A stretch of 64,000 nucleotides of DNA, from the NCBI GenBank assembly GCA_029378245.1, contig JARKIF010000029.1, positions 1-64,000 of the forward strand, read 5' to 3'. The stretch comes from Roridomyces roridus (Eukaryota; Basidiomycota; Agaricomycetes; Agaricales; Mycenaceae). The notes beneath the pieces were generated by a model, which saw only the letters and a program-made list of their open reading frames with translations, ran no database searches and had not been told where the DNA came from. This document shows positions 56,593 through 64,000 of the stretch, in pieces. The position numbers were made by a program, and so were the translations under genes. Numbering within the stretch: the stretch's first letter is position 1; every line of letters starts with the position of its first letter.

Positions 56593-58235
56593 ATGGCCAG
56601 AAGTCTACTACACTCTCTGCCAGTCGAACTCGTCCTCATAGTACTCCGTGGCTCCTCTCTGGCAGATATCTTGAACTTGAGCAGGGTGCGTGGTGATTTA
56701 TTCGAAAACTGAAACGACTCTGATTCGATCGGGTTAGACGTGCAGATACCTACGCTCCATCTGCCTGACGAACCGCAGCGTGTGGTTGGCCGCTTCAGAC
56801 GCATACAAACTTAGTCTTCCACTGGGCGAGACGCTCAAAACGACCCCGTTGGCTTCCCTTCTTCGGAATTCCGCACGGAGCGTATCCATCGAATCCAAAT
56901 GGCGTTCAACCTCTCTCCCCGAGCCCGGAGCAGCAGCAACTCCGACTCATATTCGGAGTTCCGAGTTGACACATCTTTACGACCTCCCAGTCTATGCATT
57001 TTGGAGCCCGCGCAAATACGGTGTACCTTCCCTACTGGGGCACGCTCCGCCGACGTATATGAACGTCTTACCGGGCGGGAGGTCCTTCCTCCTTGGGTCT
57101 AGCGCCCATCTTGGAGTCTACGACCTCGAAGGGAAATACGGGGTGCAGCTGGAGGTCCCGTATGCATCGGGCACGGGGCTTGAGCCGTGGCCTGGACGTG
57201 GGGTACCCGAGGTAGATTGGTATAGCGGGAATAATGGCGTGCAAACTACGATTGTGGTTTTGTCTATGGCGTTTGACGAGGAGAGGGAGGCTAGGAGGTG
57301 CGTTTTCAACATTCTTGGCCATCTTCTACTAATTTTATCTTGTTGAACAGCTATCTCAGTGTCTTTACCGTGGAGTACATAAGGTCGACGAGGACTCCTT
57401 CGGTCAAACGGACGCATCTGTGCCAACTGCCGTTCCATGCCACCCAAATCTCTGTCAAAGGCTCGCGTGTTCTTGCCAGGAGTCGCGATACGGTGGCTGT
57501 CATGAGCCTCGAGGGCGGCCAACGCGCTCAGTGGACGCTCCCAGATATCGTTCGTCTTTCAATTTCTCCTTCTGATAAAATGAACGTTGATTTCACGCGT
57601 TGAAGGACTGTGAAATAACCTGCACCGCAATGCACGAGGACTATCCAAATAGTGTGTTTCTCGTTGTGAAATCTGCCACCGCGGGGCGTAGCTTGCAAGT
57701 TATCGATATCCCATTGTCCGACAACACCGACGGGCTCGACTGGTCCCATCTTTCCTGCCCCCGACGTATGATTCACCCCGCGGTGGTGGAACCAGCAAGC
57801 AAGTTTCCTGCGTCGTCCCTCGACGAATCCATGGAATTCTCGATGGACGGCGGGGAGATGTGGTTTCATGAGACGGTGCTCGTGGACCCACATACGTTGG
57901 GCGTCTCCACCGCACTCGTCACTCTTGGGCCTTCGTCTGTGCCGGTATCGGAGGAGATTCCCAAAGAGCCGTCTCCGTTCCGCGTCATTGCCCAGAATCT
58001 GGCTTCAGCCTCTGTACACGTTGAACGCTCTGCGTATGGTGGGCGGCAGGTACTTGCTAGGAAGCTGGATGAAACGGGTGGTTTGGTGGTTCTGTGTTGC
58101 GGGTCGGATGAGAGGTTGGAGATTTCAGTCCCGGCGTCGATGGTTGGCTTCAACACCAAGTCAATGGTGTTTGACGAGGTTTATGGGATTCTGTTGGTTT
58201 TTGTGAGGGGGAGGGTTTGCGTTGTGCGGTATTAA
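56593..58235 (+). CDS. F-box protein with long beta-rich C-terminal part, copy B
   Basis: Exons 56593-56685, 56738-57297, 57351-57549 and 57606-58235 encode 493 residues, with the same structure as copy A at 29668-31315. The F-box spans intron 1 (LPVELVLIVLRGSSLADIL | TCRYLRSICLTNRSVWL). Strand-rich repeats follow (SFLLGSSAHLGVYDL, TIVVLSMAFDEE, VLARSRDTVAVMSL, LVFVRGRVCVVRY). The third donor is GTTCGT, against GTATGT in copy A; if it fails, translation stops at 57603, shortly after LPDIV. The copies are clearly homologous throughout but more diverged than APN2 or RCF2. Predicted SCF substrate receptor, partner unknown. Confidence 0.85.
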
Positions 58236-58371
58236 AGGTGAATTCGGGGTAATCGAATATGTATGGATGGAATAGGAGAGAATGAGTACTTTCTGGCGGA
58301 TAGACGGGAACGCAGGAGTTGGTCCCTCGGAGAACGAGAGCTAGGGGAGGAATGAGTAGATGCCCATCCAT

Positions 58372-58453
58372 GGCCGTCTAGCTCAGTTGGTTAGAGCGTC
58401 GTGCTAATAGCTATATTACGCGAAGGTCTTGGGTTCGACCCCCACGATGGCCA
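58372..58453 (+). tRNA. tRNA-Ile (AAU) with 8-nt intron
   Basis: The mature sequence is the same as 29429-29524: GGCCGUC acceptor, D arm, anticodon loop CTAATAA split after position 37 by only GCTATATT, and T arm GGTTCGACC. The spliced length is 74 nt. A T4 run follows about 12 nt downstream. This is the inverted-arm copy. Confidence 0.92.
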
Positions 58454-59100
58454 TTCATCCAACGTTCTTTTGGCCCCGCGTGCTTCCCGCAGCCTTTTCT
58501 TTATCCATTATTCTCGGGCCTGTTGCTATCCTGGCGATAGTCAACTGAAGGTCCACACATCAAATCCGAGTCAAACACACCTTGTATCATTGACGTACCT
58601 TTGGCCTTTGCCCGTCGTGTGAGCGAAGATTGCCTCCCGTATTGTTCCCTTGCATTTTCACTTCATCATCATGTTGGGTCTAACTATCACAGATTCTCCC
58701 ACATGCTTGGGAAAAGATCAGTGACAGCACTGACAACAACTTCGCCACCTTTAAATTTGGGCGCAGTTTTCCTCGCGACTCGGATTCTTCTTGGACAAGG
58801 GTTGAGTCGTGAGTCGTGGGTGCTAAATCTCCGGGTTGGCTCGATTGAGGCCTGAGTCCTGAGGGAAGATCCCCTTCAATTTGGTTTCAAGTTTCACAGC
58901 ATTCCGGAGAACAATCACTGTCTCATGGCCGGCATAGGAACCGGAATCAGCTTCTTGAATATCACTATACTTAAAGCCCTATCATGCGCGTGTAGAGGCT
59001 ACCCACTGGTCATCGTCTCTTCTCTTCTCTCCTCTACCTGCCAGCCGGTCTGCGGTTTTCTTTGTTTCCATTTTTTTCTTCGTCAGGACCTCGATCGAAG
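58454..59100. other. No gene seen
   Basis: Flank between tRNA-Ile and the small membrane-protein gene. TTTGCCCGTCGTG at about 58607 resembles one end of the CACTA-like MITE but has no partner. Confidence 0.45.
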
Positions 59101-59688
59101 ATGCTGTTTCTTTCCGCGCTCTGGTGTGTACTTGCTCTACTTCCGGGAATTGGAATTCATTTCTTGATAGCTGGGTGGCATTCGTGGTTCATTCAGTGAC
59201 CAACGCTCTGCCCACAGCTATACCCTTGCGAAATCAGAGTCTGACACACGGGTCGCCCGTTGAGCGACCAGAACATCTCATGGCCAGGGCACTTGGGTGA
59301 GTGGATCCGATTTGATTGCGCACGGTTTCTTATAGCCCAATCGCTGGGCTTTAGATCTCCTATTCCGGACGCAGCATGTATCCTCGACCCCTCGCCGGAC
59401 AATCCCTGCCCCGCACCTCCTCCATCGCCCACGAGTGATCCCGCATGCATTTTGGATCCAGTGAACAATCCGTGTCCCGGAACCGGAATCCCAGCTATCT
59501 TGACTTTGCCCACGCCTTCAGTGACCAATACTACCAATGCAACCACAACCACGGGGGCTGCGGACCCAGTCAACACTAATATCAATACTTCGAAAACCAA
59601 CTCTGGCTCGAGACTTTCGACGGGCGACTTTGTTGCAATTGCGACCGTCGCACTTTTGGGGCTCCTGGTGGGTAGTGCGGGCACCTAA
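59101..59688 (+). CDS. Small wall protein with two CILDPxxNPCP motifs, copy B
   Basis: Exons 59101-59123, 59171-59296 and 59355-59688 encode 160 residues. The signal peptide is MLFLSALCWVAFVVHSV. The mature part has two copies of A-C-I-L-D-P-[SV]-x-[DN]-N-P-C-P, a Thr/Asn-rich stalk with N-glycosylation sites (TNTTNATTTT), and a C-terminal hydrophobic end (FVAIATVALLGLLVGSAGT), typical of GPI-anchored wall proteins. Copy A continues here into a cytoplasmic tail. In this copy the homologous downstream DNA is present, but a frame change brings an early stop. The paired cysteines may form a small disulfide loop. Function unknown. Confidence 0.75.
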
Positions 59689-60241
59689 TTGAACGGGAAA
59701 GGCTCTGGATGGAAGGGCGAGGCGAGAGGAGTCGTGGAGCGATGGATATAACCACGGGGACTTGATCTTTTCTGTTGAACCTTCGAAGTTCGATGCCAGC
59801 AAAAGTTGAAAAAACAACTTCAGCCAGGTTGGAGATCAAATTTGAACCTGCGACGAGATTCGACTATTCCACTCGGGCTATAACCTTGCCGAGCTCATGT
59901 GTCGCTGTGGAGACGTTCCGGGTGTCGGCAATTGATCGTAGTGATCTTCCCGTGACGACGCCGACCAAATGCCGACTGGGTGTTTTGATCAAGTCTTGAT
60001 TTGTAAGTGTGTTATTCGGTTTCCACGATTCGATTCGATTCAAACCAAATTCAAACGACCTTATTCAAATTATAGACTCCGAGGAAGTTGAAACTCCCCA
60101 GTTCGGTGCACTTCTACCCGTTGTGTTTGCGGAAGTAGCCGAGTTGACACGCGAGAATTGCAAATCCGTTGCCTGGATGCGCTGATCCTCCGCGTCGCAC
60201 TCTTTTTCTCCTTCCCCACTTCATGCCCCCGGCTCAGTTAG
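59689..60241. other. No gene seen; end of the inverted arm
   Basis: Homology to 27950-28080 (inverted) continues to about 59880 and then stops. Confidence 0.55.
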
Positions 60242-61860
60242 ATGTCGGGACACTCGCTCATGACCAGTACGTCGCTAATGTCTGCTTCCCACACGTATTC
60301 ACATTATCACGCACCTTCCAGATGCGTCCGACGGCGGTTATTCCTCGCGGGACTTGGTGCGTTCCCCACACCATTGATTCATCCATTTACCCGAAATTTG
60401 ACCCTCCAAAATTCAAGTCGTGCTGTGTTACAACCACTTACTCACTCTTGACGAGGAGATCACGTACATCTGGACCCCGAAGCTGAAGCGCAGCTCCATC
60501 TGGTTTCTCCTCGTCCGATATTTCGCGCTAGCGGGCAACTTTGCGCTGATTCCCTACTTCCTCGGGGATCTCGATGTACAGGTGAGCCAGCTTATTTTCT
60601 CTTGCGACGAAGCGGCGTCTGATCTCATGCACTCCAGACGTGAGTTGCCGCTACGACTTGTGAAATATTCGACTTCGCGCGTCTGATTCGGGGCTGTAGA
60701 TGCCAAAAGCTCTCCACCGTCCAGAACTGTTTATTGCTCATCCAGGAGACTTTTGTCGAAAGTGAGTGATGCGACAGGGCCATCTTTTTTCTTCCGATCT
60801 CAAATCCCTAAGCGACGCTCGCTACACGGGTACTGGCAATGTACGGCTTCAATCGACGCGTTTTCGCGGCTTTGGGTGTCGTGGCTGTCATAACTATCGG
60901 ACTGGGCGTGGTGCGTGTCTCGTATTCTCGTTCTTCGGTTTTGATAACGGCAAGAACGAACGTAGTTTTCTGTGACTGGCCCTAATACGAGTATCAGCAC
61001 GACCCTCTCTGGTTGTCATATGCCTACCTCGCACGGAATGTGAGTCTCCCAGTGCTGTACAGTCTCTACTCGGCACTAACTAAGCAACTGAAATGCAGGG
61101 CGATTCGTGAGTTCATCAAACAAAGCAGTTACTCCAATTTCACACGGCTTCGCAGGGATGGCCGCCGCTTGGGAAGCACAGTACGTCTTGGTCTAGATCT
61201 CGCTCCTCCACTACCCGCGATATTAAGTTCCATGGCAGACTCGTCTGTGACATCCTCATCGTCTGCTTGACGATGCACCGCGCCTGCTCGTACCAAGCGC
61301 ACGGCGGAATACGTATGCACTCTATCTTGGGCATCATGGTTCGCGATGGTGAGCATCTTGATTCATGCACTTGGCGGATTATGCTGATCGAGACTTATCC
61401 TCAACAGGGGCGCTGTATTTCGGGTTCGTGTTGTATTCTTCCCTCCCTCCTTGATTCAAATCTGAACTCGGCGCAGAATGATCGGCCTGGTGGTGGCCGT
61501 GAACATTATGGGGCTATACGTGCGTCCCCATTCTATCCCTGCCTGGACTCTGAGGTGATTTCGCAATAATCAGATCGGAGACGTACGTCCAAGTTGCACC
61601 ACTTCTCATTCACCTCCTCAAACCAAGCACAGCTGATCAGCGCCGGAAGTCTCGCTTGGTTCGCCTCTACGTGCGTGCTCTACATTTTCTTTGAACTGAG
61701 TGATGGATTCAACGCGTACAGAATCTCAGTAACGATGGTATGCAGGTTGATGCTCAACCTGCACGGCGCCGCCCATAGAGATTGGGAGGAGTCGGATTCT
61801 GCCATGCAGTTGGGGACTACCAGTGCCACCGCCGACGGGCAGCCTGAGGATGCACCGTAG
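60242..61860 (+). CDS. DUF6533-type seven-helix membrane protein
   Basis: A chain of about fifteen short exons gives 286 residues in consistent phase: 60242-60279, 60322-60356, 60418-60581, 60638-60639, 60700-60761, 60813-60910, 60966-61039, 61099-61106, 61156-61180, 61239-61348, 61408-61423, 61477-61519, 61574-61582, 61633-61670 and 61722-61860. The N-terminus has the family signature YNHLLTLDEEITYIW, then helices (FALAGNFALIPYFL, VQNCLLLIQETFVEI, FAALGVVAVITIGLGV, AQLVCDILIVCLTM, FGMIGLVVAVNIMGLYI, SVTMVCRLMLNLHG). The family is expanded in Agaricomycetes and uncharacterised; a receptor-like role is speculative. Exons of 2, 8 and 9 nt make this model unusual. Confidence 0.72.
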
Positions 61861-62000
61861 CGCAGGGGCAAGAGAGAGATATGTGATATGCCAACGGAGA
61901 GTGTACTAATTTGTACGATTATGTGACAATGTACATCAGTCTGAATAAGGGCGGGGAAAAAAAGTGAGGTGGGCTGAGCAGGTGAAAGAGAGCAAAAACA

Positions 62001-62099
62001 TGGCATCACCGTGGATTGAACACGGGACCTCCAGATATTGGATGCATGTGTACATGTGTGAACTTCAGTCTGTTGCTCTCCCAGCTGAGCTATGACGCC
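62001..62099 (-). tRNA. tRNA-Phe (GAA) with 26-nt intron
   Basis: Acceptor GGCGUCA/UGAUGCC with discriminator A, D arm AGCTCAGCTGGGAGAGC, anticodon loop CTGAAGA (GAA) split after position 37 by a 26-nt intron, and T arm CGTGTTCAATCCACG. The spliced length is 73 nt. The anticodon stem has one weak outer pair (A-G). TTTTT follows directly downstream. Confidence 0.88.
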
Positions 62100-62559
62100 G
62101 TTAGGGGTCATCACGACCCAGAATCTCCAACGACTCTCAACTCCGAAGCTGAGCGATATTGAACCTCTGCTGATTGCATTCGAGTGATTCACCAATTTGG
62201 ATTCATGTATTTCGTGCCAGCCCTGGCTTGTCACTTGGACTGGATGATCGACGATCGAACCGCCCGTACTACTATGGAGCAGCTTCTTAGCGGAGGTTAC
62301 GGAGCGCGAACGTCTGTAAGAGAGACTGATGGAGCACCCCGGTGAGGCAAAACAACCATGTATGTATTTCGCAGTACCGCGTACTGGTCTGATTGACATG
62401 TACAATCCTTCGGAAAGTCGTAATCTACGCTGCGATTCCGAAGGGCATGATTCAAACACACATCCTAGACGAGTAACTCAGAATTGATGTCATACGAAGT
62501 CGAGCGGAAGAACTCACAATTTTGTGCATAGTTGAATCAAAGGACGACTCGGTATGTCC

Positions 62560-62787
62560 TCATCTTTGTTTCACAGGCTCACATATTAGTGAAGTGATAT
62601 CCAGGCCGGACGTCTGTCGGCGAAAGTACCCATCAAAGAGGTCCGCGGCCTTGGTGAACATCTCCTTGCGTCCGTCGATGCGCTCCGTCTCCCTTTCTTC
62701 AAAGGAGCTGATGGGGGCTACGGTAGATGCGGGGCATGGTGCTCGAGATGGGGGTGCACTGGTGCGGCGGTTGATTGCAGAGGGCAT
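62560..62787 (-). CDS. Small hypothetical protein with clear TATA promoter
   Basis: 75 residues from ATG 62787 (MPSAINRRTSAPPSRAP) with a charged helical middle (SSFEERETERIDGRKEMFTKAADLFDGYF). TATAAAAG lies at 62864-62871, about 77 bp upstream, which supports transcription. There is no signal peptide or known domain. A donor-like GTGAGC near the 3' end (about 62580) could splice to further exons downstream, so the C-terminus is uncertain. Confidence 0.45.
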   Translation of the reverse strand: MPSAINRRTSAPPSRAPCPASTVAPISSFEERETERIDGRKEMFTKAADLFDGYFRRQTSGLDITSLICEPVKQR

Positions 62788-62863
62788 GATGTTTCAAATA
62801 AAGTTCGAAAAGAGGAGTGTGGTGTAAGTTGGCGGTGAGTTGAGCTCATGAGGCGAGGGTGGT

Positions 62864-62871
62864 CTTTTATA
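62864..62871 (-). promoter_or_regulatory. TATA box
   Basis: TATAAAAG on the minus strand, about 77 bp upstream of the small gene at 62787. Confidence 0.5.
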
Positions 62872-63161
62872 CCTCAGACCAGTGAGACTCCGGAAGCAAT
62901 GGGGCGGAAGCGCACAGGTCTCAGCGCGGAAACTCGGCGGAAGAGTTGGGCGCTGTCTCCTAACGGGTCTCAGACATGCATTTTTCGACACTGAACGGGG
63001 AATCCGAAATCTGGTCACCGTTTCTTGGATAATTCTGAGTACGAGGATGATGGAGCAACACCAGTGTGAGTCGTGCCTTGGTCGGAGTGAAGTTTCGAGG
63101 CGCGGAGTCTGAAACAGGCATCATGATGACGCATCATGTGATCAACGCTTCTTTCTCCACC

Positions 63162-63875
63162 ATGTCCTCATCCGTTGACGAACTCCGCGGACGCCTAAGA
63201 TCGCTCGAGGAGGCAATCGAACGCCAGAAGGAGGTCCTCCGAGACTTGGAACGCCAGCACTGCCACGCTCAAAGCGGGCTGAACGCCCTCCTCGACCCCA
63301 TGGCCCGTCTCCCCCCAGAGATCTCCTCCAATATCCTCCTGCAGTCGATGCCGACGCCTCCCACTTGGGGTCGCTTGCTCGCTCTCGTACGGGTGTGCCG
63401 TGCCTGGAACAACCTCGCACTTGCGACACACACTTTGTGGAGCACAATCACGGACACCGGCGTCCGGAAGGAAAAATTCGTCCAAGTACTGGAGATCTGG
63501 CTTCCACGCGCGGGGGCCCTCCCACTCTCGCTCAACTTCCACAACATCATGTCGAATGGCTTCTTCCACATTCTGCAGACTCTGGAAGCACACGTACCCC
63601 GAATCCAGAGCCTGTCCGTGTCGCCGTCGTGCGATAGGGACCTCAGACTAATGACGTATACCTTCATCGTCCTAACCTCTTTGAAGATCCATGACATGAA
63701 CTGTCCTGTCGACCTTTGCGTCGAACTCTTACGTCGCGCGCCGAATCTCGTCCACCTGGCAATCTATCGAAGCCGATTCATCGCGGCCTCGGCAGTGGAG
63801 ACGCACTTGACGCATCTCACTCTAAACAGCCTCGATTTCGGAGACCGTGACACCTACTACCCCTTCTCCAAATGA
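63162..63875 (+). CDS. F-box protein, C-terminally short
   Basis: 237 residues from ATG 63162 (MSSSVDELRGRLRSLEEAIE). A coiled coil, an F-box (MARLPPEISSNILLQSMP, VRVCRAWNNLALATHTLW), the family motif VLEIWLPRAGALPLSL and the first LRRs (FIVLTSLKIHD, LLRRAPNLVHLAIY, THLTLNSLDF) are present. The frame then stops (PFSK) where full relatives continue for about 150 more residues. Either the gene is truncated or an intron near 63870 leads to exons outside the window. Start chosen by homology to the paralogues; the in-frame upstream ATGs are not conserved. Confidence 0.7.
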   Translation: MSSSVDELRGRLRSLEEAIERQKEVLRDLERQHCHAQSGLNALLDPMARLPPEISSNILLQSMPTPPTWGRLLALVRVCRAWNNLALATHTLWSTITDTGVRKEKFVQVLEIWLPRAGALPLSLNFHNIMSNGFFHILQTLEAHVPRIQSLSVSPSCDRDLRLMTYTFIVLTSLKIHDMNCPVDLCVELLRRAPNLVHLAIYRSRFIAASAVETHLTHLTLNSLDFGDRDTYYPFSK

Positions 63876-64000
63876 GTCTCAATGACTCTCTTTCTTCTCG
63901 ACCACGTGGTACTCCGACAAGGACCCCGGAACACGAGTGGCGCGCGACAACGAACGCGCCCGCAATTGAAGGACACTACTGCTACCTACCTGTAACTACT

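Larger units (their letters stand above)
48640..59880 (+). repeat. Right arm of the large inverted duplication
   Basis: Mirror copy of 27950-45310 with the order RCF2, F-box gene, APN2, F-box/beta-rich gene, tRNA-Ile, wall/membrane protein. It lacks the GH35 segment and the 4 kb insertion. It carries instead a gene at 51841-52866 and an 823-bp hAT-like element at 55461. Confidence 0.88.

Noticed and set aside
61680..62459. 259-codon minus-strand open frame
   Set aside because: It runs through the tRNA-Phe gene on the same strand and overlaps the last exon of the DUF6533-type gene. Its IAQLGEQQTE segment is simply translated tRNA.

Overview
The window looks like nuclear DNA of a basidiomycete, most likely an Agaricomycete mushroom. 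The genes carry many 40-65 bp introns with GTRNGT...YAG borders. The gene families fit too: expanded F-box/LRR and BTB proteins, a copper radical oxidase, a seven-helix DUF6533-type membrane protein, and intron-containing tRNAs. No bacterial, viral or organellar genes were seen. All gene models are by eye, so exon borders are predictions.

Layout, left to right. 1-12.1 kb: a truncated F-box gene, a BTB gene, a small secreted octapeptide-repeat protein, two broken F-box genes, a disordered Ser/Pro-rich protein, a Pho80-like cyclin and a coiled-coil protein. 13.9-18.3 kb: an F-box-like fragment and two tandem F-box paralogues. 21.9-27.9 kb: a second cyclin, a near-identical second BTB gene and a second F-box gene, all in opposite orientation to their left-hand relatives. 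28.1-45.2 kb, mostly minus strand: a small wall/membrane protein, tRNA-Ile, an F-box protein with a long beta-rich C-terminal part, APN2, then a plus-strand GH35 beta-galactosidase, an F-box gene, a 4 kb TIR-bounded insertion and an RCF2/HIG1 gene. 45.7-48.3 kb: a glyoxal-oxidase-type copper radical oxidase. 48.8-59.7 kb, mostly plus strand: second copies of RCF2, the F-box gene, APN2, the F-box/beta-rich gene, tRNA-Ile and the wall/membrane protein, in mirror order. 60.2-63.9 kb: a many-exon DUF6533-type gene, tRNA-Phe, a small TATA-driven gene and a short F-box gene.

The main structural result is an old, imperfect inverted duplication. Its arms lie at about 27.95-45.31 kb and 48.64-59.88 kb, around a 3.3 kb spacer that holds the copper radical oxidase. 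The arms differ by lineage-specific mobile insertions, two of which have visible target-site duplications and an empty site in the other arm. They also differ by a segment where one arm has a GH35 gene and the other an unrelated gene. A second, patchier inverted duplication (about 1-11 kb against 22-28 kb) abuts it.

There is no metabolic operon. The recurring theme is ubiquitin-ligase substrate adaptors (twelve F-box or F-box-like loci and two BTB genes) beside housekeeping genes: APN2 for base-excision repair, RCF2 for respiratory supercomplexes, and tRNAs. Secreted or wall-active proteins (GH35, copper radical oxidase, the repeat protein and the small anchored proteins) are interspersed.
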